Of a stretch of 64,000 bases of DNA, positions 26,669-34,026 are shown piece after piece. Origin of the DNA: Amycolatopsis thermoflava N1165. Lineage in GTDB: Bacteria > Actinomycetota > Actinomycetes > Mycobacteriales > Pseudonocardiaceae. Each line of letters starts with the position of its first letter. The first letter of the stretch is position 1. The notes beneath the pieces are model-generated. The model did no database searches and had not been told where the DNA came from. It saw only the letters and a list, made by a program, of their open reading frames with translations. Location of the stretch: NCBI RefSeq assembly GCF_000473265.1, contig NZ_KI421511.1:4735219-4799218 (forward strand), given 5' to 3'. The translations under genes were made by a program, and so were the position numbers.

Positions 26669-26751
26669 GCACCGAACCTAGGAAGCGGCGGGGCAGGGCA
26701 CATCCGGTCGCGGCCCGGAGATCGTCCCCTAGGTGTAGGGATCATGGACGT

Positions 26752-27033
26752 TTGTTGACGGTGCGGTCGTTGAGTCGGGTTGATCAAGGCGGTTGCGCCG
26801 GTTTCAGGAGGACGGTGAGGCCGGGTTGGCCGCCCGCCCGAGTCGCCCGCCGCACCTCCCCGACCCGAACGTCTGCGGAGGTGGCTCCTGGACGTGCCTT
26901 CACCAACTCACACCAGCGCACCGCCGCACTGCCCAACTTCCTCCACCACTACAACCACCACCAAGCCCACACCGCCCTCAACGGACAACCACCCAACACC
27001 CGCGTCGACAACCTCACTGGGCACTACACCTAG
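26752..27033 (+). pseudogene. IS481-type transposase remnant
   Basis: Two pieces of an IS481-like transposase are joined by an internal deletion. The frame from 26793 gives LRRFQEDGEAGLAARPSRPP, the N-terminal HTH end of IS481 proteins. A second frame gives AFTNSHQRTAALPNFLHHYN from about 26898, continuing to NGQPPNTRVDNLTGHYT, the typical C-terminus. The DDE core is missing. Its terminal TAG (27031-27033) is part of the CTAG next to the IS5-type element. This fills most of the 360-base spacer after the lipase gene; 26669-26751 holds nothing recognisable. Confidence 0.8.
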
Positions 27034-27773
27034 GGCGTGTCTGACAATGCTTTCGTCCAGGTGATGATGTCGTGGATGAGGATGGCGGCGCGGTAGAGGG
27101 TGGCGAGTTTGTCGTAGCGGGTGGCGATGCCGCGCCATTGTTTGAGCTGGTTGAAGCTGCGTTCGATGACGTTGCGGCCGCGGTAATCCAGGGCGTGGAA
27201 GGTGGGTGGGCGGCCGCCCCGGGAGCCGCGGCGTTTGCGGTGCGCGATCTGGTCGGCGGGTTCGGGGATGATCGTGCGGATTCCGCGGCGGCGGAGGTGT
27301 TGGCGGATGGCGCGGGAGGAGTAGGCCTTGTCGCCGCGCACGAGGTCGGGTCGGGTGCGGGGTCCGCCGCCGCCCAGCCGGGGGACCTGCAGGTGGGCCA
27401 TGAGCGGTTCGAACATCGGCGAATCCCCGGCCTGCCCGGCGATGAGCAGGGTGACCAGGGGGCGGCCGTGGCCGTCGGCCAGCCGGTGGATCTTGGTGGT
27501 CGGGCCGCCGCGGGAGCGGCCGATGGCATGGTCAGGCGGCTCGATCCCGGGTTTCGTGTAGTTCGATCCAGCCCCCTGTGTGGCGGGTGATGGTGGTGGC
27601 GTGCTGGTGGGCGCGGGCGATCGTGGAATCCACCGAGATCGCCCAGTCGATCTGCCCGGCCGCGTCCGCGGTGGCCAGCAGCCGGGCCAGCACCGCATCC
27701 CAGACGCCCTGGGCGGCCAGGCGGCGGTGCCAGGTCCAGATTGTTTGCCAGGGCCCGAACACCGCCGGCACAT
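27030..27773 (-). CDS. IS5-family transposase, ORF B (translated by frameshift from ORF A)
   Basis: The useful part runs from about 27570 (GAGSNYTKPGIEPPDHAIG) to the stop. It carries the second and third catalytic residues: VRGDKAYSS (Asp) and NVIERSFNQLKQWRGIATRY (Glu). The frame is +1 relative to ORF A, and the run GGGGG near 27570-27576 is a candidate slip site. Its stop codon TAG (complement of 27030-27032) lies outside the inverted repeat, supplied by the CTAG target copy. The stretch 27773-27570 in this frame is not thought to be coding. Confidence 0.85.
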   Translation of the reverse strand: MCRRCSGPGKQSGPGTAAWPPRASGMRCWPGCWPPRTRPGRSTGRSRWIPRSPAPTSTPPPSPATQGAGSNYTKPGIEPPDHAIGRSRGGPTTKIHRLADGHGRPLVTLLIAGQAGDSPMFEPLMAHLQVPRLGGGGPRTRPDLVRGDKAYSSRAIRQHLRRRGIRTIIPEPADQIAHRKRRGSRGGRPPTFHALDYRGRNVIERSFNQLKQWRGIATRYDKLATLYRAAILIHDIITWTKALSDTP

Positions 27774-27974
27774 CCCGCCACGCGATCCCGCACCGGTAGC
27801 GGTAAATGATTCCCTCCACCATCGACCGGGCGTCGGAGAACGGCCGCCCCGGTTTACCCGTCCGCACCGGCAGCAAGTCCTTGATCAACGCCCACTGCTC
27901 ATCCGAGAGCAACTCAAACCGCGACACGACCAGCAGCGTCCCAGCAACCAGCCAGAACCTTTGTCAGACACGCC
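27034..27974 (-). mobile_element. IS5-family insertion sequence, complete
   Basis: 941 bp with perfect 14-bp terminal inverted repeats GGCGTGTCTGACAA (27034-27047) and TTGTCAGACACGCC (27961-27974), flanked by CTAG on both sides (27030-27033 and 27975-27978). CTAG fits the YTAR target duplications of IS5-type elements. Inside are two overlapping transposase frames on the minus strand. Ends and frames look intact, so the element may be recently active. Confidence 0.92.
27532..27927 (-). CDS. IS5-family transposase, ORF A
   Basis: 131 residues from GTG 27927. It begins MSRFELLSDEQWALIKDLLP, the usual IS5/ISL2-type N-terminus, includes the DUF4096 region (GIAWRDVPAVFGPWQTIW) and the first catalytic Asp in ISVDSTIARAHQHA. 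It stops at 27532 after the frame has departed from the homologous sequence. The functional protein continues in ORF B, which is one base forward in frame. Confidence 0.88.
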   Translation of the reverse strand: MSRFELLSDEQWALIKDLLPVRTGKPGRPFSDARSMVEGIIYRYRCGIAWRDVPAVFGPWQTIWTWHRRLAAQGVWDAVLARLLATADAAGQIDWAISVDSTIARAHQHATTITRHTGGWIELHETRDRAA

Positions 27975-27978
27975 CTAG

Positions 27979-29544
27979 CTTGAGTTTTAACCTGTTCGGC
28001 GTGGTCGAGGCGTGCTCGACTTGTATTTCTTGGATGTTGTTGAGGTGATGACGTGCACGTCATGGCGGGTGGCTGGGCGGTCGTTGCGACGGCCGGTTGG
28101 CCGCCCTGGGCCGGCGCGTGTTGGTTTCGGTGCACTCGCGGGACAGCCGGCCTGTGCGCGTAGGTGCCGAAACCCGCGACGTACTCGAGCTGGGGTGAGC
28201 CGGCCCGGTGGTGCGGGTTTCTCCCAGGGGCGCCGTAGATCTGCGGCCAGCCGGCGGGCCAGTCGGAGTTGGGTGTAGGCGGCCAGCATCAGCCAGCCCC
28301 ACCGATCGGCCTGCTCGGGAGTGCGCAGCTTCGGGCGGGTCCAACCGAGTGTCTGTTTGAACAGTCGGAACGTGTGCTCGATGTCGAATCTGCGCAGGAA
28401 CGCCTGCCAGAGCAGATCGACCATCTCAATGTCCAGATCGACGCGGGAATACCATAACCACACCGGTTTCGGGATCGCCCCGGACGGTAACCGGTCCACC
28501 TGCAAACGCACCACGGTGCCCTCCAGAATCGGCAGGTGTCCGACATGCGTGGTCCAGGCGGTGCGGTGTGTCAGCCGGGGATGCAGCCGGTTCCAGGCCC
28601 GGACGATGGCCGGACCGTAGAGACGGGTGTCGGCGTCGATAGCGACATCGGGTTGACCCCAGGTGGCCGGATCACCGAAGACGAACTCGCTGCCGTGACG
28701 GCGCGGTCGGCCCACCGTGTGCGGTGTGTGGGGCGGGGCCGAGCGGCGCAGGACCCGGTCTGAGCGCATCCGCACCAGCACCGCCACGGGCAGGTCGGCT
28801 AACTGGAAGGCCAAGCGTGGTCCGTCGTAGCCGGCGTCGGCCACGATCAGGATCTCGCGATCCCCGGGCTGCCAGTGCCCGTGGGTGATCAGTCCGGTGA
28901 CCACCCGGCGGAGTTGGTGTGCGGTGACCGTGGCGGCATCGACCCCGGGTGCCAGGCGTTGGATGTCCACGGGCGCGGTCCAGGAGCTACGGCCGCTTTC
29001 CAGCGCGACCACGACCGAGTAAGGCCAGCCGGGAATCGCCAGGTGCTGGTTACGGTTGCGGCCGTAGGCGTGGCACATGACCCGTTCTGGCGCGGTGTGC
29101 GCCTCGGGCCGCAACCAGCAGGTGATGTCCACGGCCAGCACCAGCCGGCCGTCGGCCGCTTGCGGCAGCGGTCCGGCCAGGATCGCGTCGCGGAGCCGAT
29201 CGACATCGATCCGGCCGTGAGCCAGACCCGCATACAGCCCACCATGACCGCGGCGATGCTCCGCGAGCAGAGACAACTCCGGCAGCGACCGCACCGGTCC
29301 CTCGGCACACAACACCGCCTCGGCCAGCTCGAACAACGCGTCCGCCCGGCGGGTCAGGCACCGATAGAACTCGTGCCGGAAACGGACAAGGTCCCCGGAC
29401 GCGCCACCCGCATCCGGATCGTGCACACTGATCAACTGAAGCCCTTGGTGTGATCGTCTTTCTGTCGCAAGAAGAATGATCAACCAAGGGCTTCATCCAT
29501 GATCAACTGGGTCCTCGCCACCACCCCAAACGTTAAAACTCAAG
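27979..29544 (-). mobile_element. IS701-like (NF041680-type) insertion sequence, complete
   Basis: 1566 bp between CTTGAGTTTTAAC (27979-27991) and its inverted copy GTTAAAACTCAAG (29532-29544), flanked by CTAG at 27975-27978 and 29545-29548. If CTAG is counted as part of the repeat, the inverted repeat is 17 bp. IS701 elements typically duplicate YTAR, and CTAG fits. One full-length transposase is inside. The left CTAG is shared with the IS5-type element. Confidence 0.9.
27987..29435 (-). CDS. Transposase, NF041680/IS701-like
   Basis: 482 residues from TTG 29435 (MISVHDPDAGGASGDLVRF); an in-frame TTG at 29483 and a GTG at 29426 are alternatives. DDE residues are visible: VLAVDITCWLRPEAHT (first Asp, near 115), ILIVADAGYDGPRLA (second Asp, near 215) and FDIEHTFRLFKQTLGWTRPK (Glu, near 375). 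It ends with a basic tail that enters the end of the element. The reading frame is uninterrupted, so it may be functional. The family name is recalled by pattern. Confidence 0.85.
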   Translation of the reverse strand: MISVHDPDAGGASGDLVRFRHEFYRCLTRRADALFELAEAVLCAEGPVRSLPELSLLAEHRRGHGGLYAGLAHGRIDVDRLRDAILAGPLPQAADGRLVLAVDITCWLRPEAHTAPERVMCHAYGRNRNQHLAIPGWPYSVVVALESGRSSWTAPVDIQRLAPGVDAATVTAHQLRRVVTGLITHGHWQPGDREILIVADAGYDGPRLAFQLADLPVAVLVRMRSDRVLRRSAPPHTPHTVGRPRRHGSEFVFGDPATWGQPDVAIDADTRLYGPAIVRAWNRLHPRLTHRTAWTTHVGHLPILEGTVVRLQVDRLPSGAIPKPVWLWYSRVDLDIEMVDLLWQAFLRRFDIEHTFRLFKQTLGWTRPKLRTPEQADRWGWLMLAAYTQLRLARRLAADLRRPWEKPAPPGRLTPARVRRGFRHLRAQAGCPASAPKPTRAGPGRPTGRRNDRPATRHDVHVITSTTSKKYKSSTPRPRRTG

Positions 29545-30351
29545 CTAGGTGCCCAGCTCCGCCACCAGCAGCTTGACCAGCGCACCGAGCCGCTGCCGCT
29601 CCGGCTGCAGGGTCGGCACCCCGGCGTCGGTGAACGGCGCGGCGGTCACCGGCCCGACGCAGGCGCACACGACGTCGCCCCGCAGGGCGCGCACCAGGTC
29701 GTCGTAGGTGCCGCGTTCCCGGGCCAGGTTCAGCATGTTCGCGCTCGCCGGGGCGCTGGTGAACGCGAGCGCGTCGACCCGGCCGTCGAGGACGCCGTCG
29801 AGCAGCTCGTGCGCCGGGTGCAGGTCGGCGGGCCACTCCCACCGGTACGGCTGCACCTCGATCACCCGCGCGCCGGCTTCGCGCAATGGCGCAGTGTGCT
29901 CGGGCAGCGGCGAGCCGTGCAGCTGGACCGCCAGCCGCGCGCCGGCGACACCGGCTTCCAGGAGGTGCCCGAACAGCTGCCGGTTGCTCTCCTCGGGCGC
30001 GGCCCACTCCTCGGTGAGCCCGACGCCCCGCACCGCGCCCTTGCCCTTCGGGCCGCGGACGAACACCCGCGCCCTGGTCAGCGACGCGAGCAGGTCGTCG
30101 CGCAGTCCCCACCCCTCGGCGGCCTCGATCCAGCCGCGGAAACCGGCGCCGGTGGTGACCGCGAGGACGTCCAGCGGCTCGGCGAGGACCTCCTCGGTCG
30201 CGGCGCGCAGCCGGGCGTCGTCGGGCAGCGGCACGATGTGGATCAGCGGCGCGTGCCGCACCGTGGCGCCGTTGCGTTCCAGCGCGCCGATGAACTCCTC
30301 GGCCCGCCGCTCCGCGGTCACCCCGATCGTGACTCCGCTCAGGTCACCCAT
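29545..30351 (-). CDS. Uroporphyrinogen-III synthase (HemD)-family protein
   Basis: 268 residues from ATG 30351. HemD proteins close the tetrapyrrole ring to uroporphyrinogen III. The two-domain HemD pattern is seen: GVTIGVTAERRAEEF near the start, VLAVTTGAGFRGWIEA (near 77), VRGPKGKGAVRGVGL and DALAFTSAPASANML (near 200). It closely resembles the N-terminal domain of the HemD-winged-helix fusion at 34707-35819. The start overlaps the end of the WYL gene by 8 bases, so the two are coupled. The TAG stop is the CTAG at which two insertion sequences entered; the gene itself is intact. Confidence 0.88.
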   Translation of the reverse strand: MGDLSGVTIGVTAERRAEEFIGALERNGATVRHAPLIHIVPLPDDARLRAATEEVLAEPLDVLAVTTGAGFRGWIEAAEGWGLRDDLLASLTRARVFVRGPKGKGAVRGVGLTEEWAAPEESNRQLFGHLLEAGVAGARLAVQLHGSPLPEHTAPLREAGARVIEVQPYRWEWPADLHPAHELLDGVLDGRVDALAFTSAPASANMLNLARERGTYDDLVRALRGDVVCACVGPVTAAPFTDAGVPTLQPERQRLGALVKLLVAELGT

Positions 30352-31309
30352 AGAACGCACCCATCCGGCCCACCGCGGCCGCCACCCGGTCACGCAGGTC
30401 GGCGGGCTCGAGCACCTGCAGCTCGGGCCCGAACCGCAACAGCTCCCCGAGCGCCGGGGCGCCGGGTTCCACCGGTAACTCCACGCGCAACCACCCGTCT
30501 TCGTCCGGAACCGCACGGCACTCCCGCAGCGCGCGAGCGCCCACCGCTCCCAGGTAGAACGGTACGAGTTCGCGGCCCAGCGGGGAAAGCCGGACGACGG
30601 CGACCCGCGGGTACATCCGCCGCTCGAACTGCTCCGACCACTCCCGCCAGTAGGCGGCGAGGTCGAACCCGGCCGGGCGCTCGAACGCGGCGCCGGGTTC
30701 GAGCGAGAGGATCCGCGACACCCGGTAGGTCCGGGTCGCACCGTCGCAGTGCGCTGCAAGGTACCAGTTCCCGGCCTTGAGGATGAGCCCCAGCGGCTCC
30801 AGCAGCCGGTTCGTCTCGCTGTTGTCCCACCGCCGGTACCGGACCGAAACACGCCGCGAATCCCACACCGCCTGGGCCACCTCGGCCAGGTGCGGCAGGC
30901 TCTCGATGCCGCGGAACCAGCCGGGCACGTCGAGCACGAACCGCTCGGCGACCTTGCCGGCGCGGCCGCGCAGCTCGTCCGGCAGTGCGGCGTACAGCTT
31001 GAGCTGCGCGGCGGTCAGCACGGTGCCCAGGCCCAGCTCGGCGGCCGCGTCCGGCAGCCCGGCCAGCGGGAGCGACTGCGCCTCCTCCCCGGTCAGCCCG
31101 GTCAGGCGGGTGCGGTAGCCGTCGAGCAGCCGGTAGCCGCCCGCCCGGCCGCGTTCCGCGTAGACCGGCACCCCGGCGGCCGACAGCGACTCGATGTCCC
31201 GGTACACGGTCCGCACCGACACTTCGAGCTCCTCCGCCAGCTCCTCGGCGGTCATCCGGCCCCGGTTCTGCAGGAGCAGCAGCACCGACAGCAACCTGCT
31301 CGCGCGCAT
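30344..31309 (-). CDS. WYL-domain transcriptional regulator (YafY type)
   Basis: 321 residues from ATG 31309 (MRASRLLSVLLLLQNRGRMT); ATG 31318 is also in frame. An N-terminal winged HTH (about 5-60: MTAEELAEELEVSVRTVYRD) precedes a WYL domain (about 140-230) in which the motif reads GNWYLAAHCDG; a WCX-like C-terminal domain follows. GATAAT at 31316-31321 (complement) lies just ahead of the preferred ATG. A 19-bp palindrome between this gene and the divergent DUF3224 gene is the likely operator. It is co-transcribed with the hemD-like gene. Confidence 0.92.
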   Translation of the reverse strand: MRASRLLSVLLLLQNRGRMTAEELAEELEVSVRTVYRDIESLSAAGVPVYAERGRAGGYRLLDGYRTRLTGLTGEEAQSLPLAGLPDAAAELGLGTVLTAAQLKLYAALPDELRGRAGKVAERFVLDVPGWFRGIESLPHLAEVAQAVWDSRRVSVRYRRWDNSETNRLLEPLGLILKAGNWYLAAHCDGATRTYRVSRILSLEPGAAFERPAGFDLAAYWREWSEQFERRMYPRVAVVRLSPLGRELVPFYLGAVGARALRECRAVPDEDGWLRVELPVEPGAPALGELLRFGPELQVLEPADLRDRVAAAVGRMGAFYG

Positions 31310-31331
31310 GGGCTCCATTATCGCCGGAAAA

Positions 31332-31350
31332 CCTGACAGAAGGTGTCAGG
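31332..31350. promoter_or_regulatory. Palindromic operator CCTGACA-N5-TGTCAGG
   Basis: A perfect 7-bp inverted repeat with a 5-base spacer, midway between the WYL regulator and the divergent DUF3224 gene (start 31373). The TGACA-N5-TGTCA core is the kind of site recalled for YafY-type WYL regulators, so this is the likely binding site for the neighbouring regulator. Confidence 0.7.
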
Positions 31351-31372
31351 CAAGGGGGTCAGACTTGGTGCC

Positions 31373-31765
31373 ATGACCAACACTTTCACCATGCGGACCT
31401 GGGACGAGAAGGTCGTGAGCGGCCCCGAGGACGGGCCCCGGTACGCCCACGCGCACGCCACGTTCACCTACTCCGGGCTGATCGAGGGCGAATCCGCCTG
31501 CGACTACCTGCTGTACTACCCGGGAGAGGGCTACACCGGCAGCACGCAGACCGCACCGGGGTTCGAGCGGATCGAGGGCAGCGTGGACGGCCGCAAGGGC
31601 AGCTTCGTCATCCGGCACGACGTGTCGTACGGCGCGGACGGCATCCGGGGCACGTTCACCGTCGTCGAGGGCTCGGGCACCGGTGAGCTGGCGGGGCTGG
31701 CGGGCACCGGGACGATCGGAGGGGCGAGCGAGACCGTGAACTACACCTTCGACCACCGGCTGTGA
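31373..31765 (+). CDS. DUF3224-domain protein
   Basis: 130 residues from ATG 31373. A compact beta-rich protein with the DUF3224 pattern: FTMRTWDEKVVSGPEDGPRY at the start, 'GFERIEGSVDGRKGSFVI' in the centre and a closing GTGTIGG...YTFDH. It looks like a small allene-oxide-cyclase/lipocalin-like barrel; the function is unknown. Its regulatory partner is probably the divergent WYL protein, a pairing often seen in actinomycetes. The stop overlaps the next start (TGATG). Confidence 0.88.
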   Translation: MTNTFTMRTWDEKVVSGPEDGPRYAHAHATFTYSGLIEGESACDYLLYYPGEGYTGSTQTAPGFERIEGSVDGRKGSFVIRHDVSYGADGIRGTFTVVEGSGTGELAGLAGTGTIGGASETVNYTFDHRL

Positions 31766-32886
31766 TGCTCGACGTCGACCGCGAGCAGGTGCTCGCCCAC
31801 CGGATCGCGGCGCAGGGTCTGCACCGCGACGTCGCGGACGCGGCCGGGCTGGCCGTGTTCGACCTCGGCGTCCAGAGCACCCAGCGGGAGACGGCGGCGA
31901 TAGCGCTCGCGGCGCGACTGCCCGGCCCGGTCACCGAGGAGTCCTTTGTGGAGGATCCGCGGTTCGTGCTGGCGTGGACGCACCGCGGCGCGCCGCATTT
32001 CCACCGCGCGGACGAGATCGGCCGGGTCACCGCCGCGCTGGTCCCGCTCGACGAGGACGACGCGATGGCGCGGATGGGCTGGCAGCGCAAGCAGGTCGAG
32101 GCGGCCGGGATGAGCGCGGTGGACGGCCTGTTCACGGCGGCGCGGGCGATCCGCAAGGTCGTGACGCGGGTGATGACCAAGGGGGCGGTGAGCGAGGCCG
32201 TCACGAAGATCATCCCGGCCGGGTTGTCGTACTGGTGCCGCGGCTGCCAGGCCACCCACATCCTGGAGCAGGTCATGCGGCTGGCGGCGATCCACGGCGG
32301 GGTGCGCTTGGAGGCCGGCGCGCAGCCCGCGGCGCTCGCGCCGCTGGAGGGCAGGTCGCGGATGCGGACCACACCGGATCTTGAGGCGGCGACGGGCGTT
32401 GTCCGGGACTACCTGCACCTGCACGGCCCGGCGACGCCCAAGGAGGCGGCCGATTTCGTCGGCACGAAGACGGCGATCGCGAAGCGGATGTGGCCGGACG
32501 ACCTGACGCCGGTGCGCTTCGCGGGCCGCGAGGTGTGGTTGCCGTCTGGGGATGTGGCCGCGCTGGAGAACCCGCCGGAGCCCGACCTGGTGCGGTTGCT
32601 GCCGCCGTGGGACCCGTTCCTGCAGTCGCGCGACCGGGCGGTGCTGGTGCCGGACCGGGCGCGGCAGAAGGAGGTGTGGAAGATCCTGGGCAACCCCGGA
32701 GCGCTCCTCGCGGGCGGCGAGGTGGCCGGCGTGTGGCGGACGAAGGGCAGCGGCCGCAAGCGCCTGGACTTCACGATCACCGCCTTCGACCCCCTGCCGC
32801 CCGCCGCACGGAAGGCGGCGGAAGAGGAGGCCGAACGCGTCGCGCGAGCGCGGGGGTTCGCGGATCTGCGGGTGAGCTGGGGCTGA
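31765..32886 (+). CDS. Winged-helix DNA-binding-domain protein (HTH_42/YcaQ-type)
   Basis: 373 residues from ATG 31765, coupled to the DUF3224 gene; GTG 31762 is an alternative. The family pattern is seen in FDLGVQSTQRETAAIALAAR (near 33-53), a long winged-helix array, and the conserved C-terminal LVRLLPPWDPFLQSRDRAVL (near 270-290) and GNPGALLAGGEVAGVW. E. coli YcaQ (AlkX) is a glycosylase of DNA crosslinks. Here the N-terminal motif reads VQSTQ, so glycosylase activity is uncertain and should not be assumed. Confidence 0.85.
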   Translation: MLDVDREQVLAHRIAAQGLHRDVADAAGLAVFDLGVQSTQRETAAIALAARLPGPVTEESFVEDPRFVLAWTHRGAPHFHRADEIGRVTAALVPLDEDDAMARMGWQRKQVEAAGMSAVDGLFTAARAIRKVVTRVMTKGAVSEAVTKIIPAGLSYWCRGCQATHILEQVMRLAAIHGGVRLEAGAQPAALAPLEGRSRMRTTPDLEAATGVVRDYLHLHGPATPKEAADFVGTKTAIAKRMWPDDLTPVRFAGREVWLPSGDVAALENPPEPDLVRLLPPWDPFLQSRDRAVLVPDRARQKEVWKILGNPGALLAGGEVAGVWRTKGSGRKRLDFTITAFDPLPPAARKAAEEEAERVARARGFADLRVSWG

Positions 32887-32899
32887 CGCGCCGGGCCGC

Positions 32900-33225
32900 G
32901 CGCGCCCGGCGTAAGCGGGCCGGGCGCGACGCGGCGGATTGGCCGGGGCAGCGTGGCGGATTGGGCAGGCGCGGACAAGCCACGGTTGGCCAGGGCGCGG
33001 ACCAGGCCACGGCTAGGCGCGGCGCGAGCAGGCCGCGCGCACGCCGGATTGGCACGGCGCGACCCGGCGGATTGGCACGGCGCGGACAAGCCACGGTTGG
33101 CCAGGGCGCGGACAGGCCGCGGCTGGGCGCGGCGCGGCGCATTGGGCAAAGCGCGGCGCGGCGGGTTGGGCAAAGCGCGGACAGGCCGCTGCCCGGCCGG
33201 ACGCGGTGAACCACCCGTGAGCTCA
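32900..33225. repeat. GC-rich tandem repeat, about 111-bp unit, in convergent spacer
   Basis: The spacer between the winged-helix gene (stop 32886) and the SDR gene (stop 33243) holds degenerate repeats. GCGGACAAGCCACGG starts at 32971 and 33082 (111 apart), followed in both by TTGGCCAGGGCGCGGAC. Shorter variants such as GGCGGATTGG and GGTTGGGCAAAGCGCGG recur around them. No gene is supported. Confidence 0.8.
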
Positions 33226-33242
33226 CCGCAGCGCGCGTGATA

Positions 33243-33983
33243 TCAGCGCAACGCGCTGCCGATGCTGATCCCGCCGTCGACGTCGAGCACGACCCCGGTC
33301 ACGTACCCGGCCGCCTCGGAGCACAGGAACGCCGCGGCCTCCGCGATGTCCTCCGGGTCGCCGATGTGCCCGGCAGGCACCCGCGCGGCGAGCTTCGCCC
33401 GCGCCCGCTCGTCCATCGACGCCAGCATCGGGGTCGCGATCAGCCCGGGCGCGATCGCGTTCGACGTCACGCCGTGGCGGGCGCCTTCGAGCGCGATCGT
33501 GCGCGCCATGCCCACCACACCGGCCTTCGCCGCAGCGTAGTTGACCTGCCCGAAGTTGCCGCGCCAGCACATCGACGAGAACGACAGCAGCCGCCCGTAC
33601 CCCTGCCGCTTCATCACCGGGAACACCGCGCGGCTGCAGTTGAACATGCCGCGCAGGCTGACGTTCAGCACCGCGTCCCATTCGTCGTCGGTCATCCGCT
33701 CCAGCCGGTTGTCGCGGATCACGCCGGCGTTGTTGACCAGCACGTCCACCCGCCCGAACTCGAACAGCGCCTCCGCGACCCAGGAGTCGACCTGCTCGGG
33801 ATCGGACACGTCGACCACCGACGTGCGCACATCGATGCAGTCGACCGCCGTTTCCTTCAGCGCACCCTCGTTGACGTCGCACAACGCGAGCGACGCCCCC
33901 TCGTCGGCGAACCTGTGCGCCATGGCCCGGCCGAGCCCCTGCCCGGCACCGGTGATCAGAACGACCCTGTTCGTGTAACGCAT
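33243..33983 (-). CDS. SDR-family oxidoreductase (FabG/beta-ketoacyl reductase-like)
   Basis: 246 residues from ATG 33983. A classical SDR: cofactor site TGAGQGLG (near 11-18), NNAG (near 89), catalytic Ser in SFSSMCWRG and YAAAKAG (Tyr and Lys near 153-157), and a C-terminal VTGVVLDVDGGISI. It probably reduces a 3-ketoacyl or related carbonyl; the substrate is unknown. A 20-bp palindrome lies directly upstream, so it is likely transcribed separately from the nitrate operon that ends 43 bases before it. Confidence 0.9.
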   Translation of the reverse strand: MRYTNRVVLITGAGQGLGRAMAHRFADEGASLALCDVNEGALKETAVDCIDVRTSVVDVSDPEQVDSWVAEALFEFGRVDVLVNNAGVIRDNRLERMTDDEWDAVLNVSLRGMFNCSRAVFPVMKRQGYGRLLSFSSMCWRGNFGQVNYAAAKAGVVGMARTIALEGARHGVTSNAIAPGLIATPMLASMDERARAKLAARVPAGHIGDPEDIAEAAAFLCSEAAGYVTGVVLDVDGGISIGSALR

Positions 33984-33987
33984 CACG

Positions 33988-34007
33988 GAAACAGAAACTA
34001 CTGTTTC
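33988..34007. promoter_or_regulatory. Palindrome GAAACAG-N6-CTGTTTC before the SDR gene
   Basis: A perfect 7-bp inverted repeat with a 6-base centre, ending only 4 bases upstream of the SDR start codon. It is AT-rich against the background, which suggests an operator for a TetR-like repressor not encoded next door. Confidence 0.6.
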
Positions 34008-34026
34008 ATCAAGCGAACCACAAGGG

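Noticed and set aside
22214-26758. Very long plus-strand open frame opposite adnA and the lipase gene
   Set aside because: It is antisense to well-supported genes with clear motifs and has the Arg/Gly/His-rich composition of a shadow frame in high-GC DNA.
28048-28063. Perfect 16-bp palindrome ATGACGTGCACGTCAT
   Set aside because: It lies inside the C-terminal coding part of the IS701-like transposase and has no evident regulatory setting; possibly chance or an internal element site.
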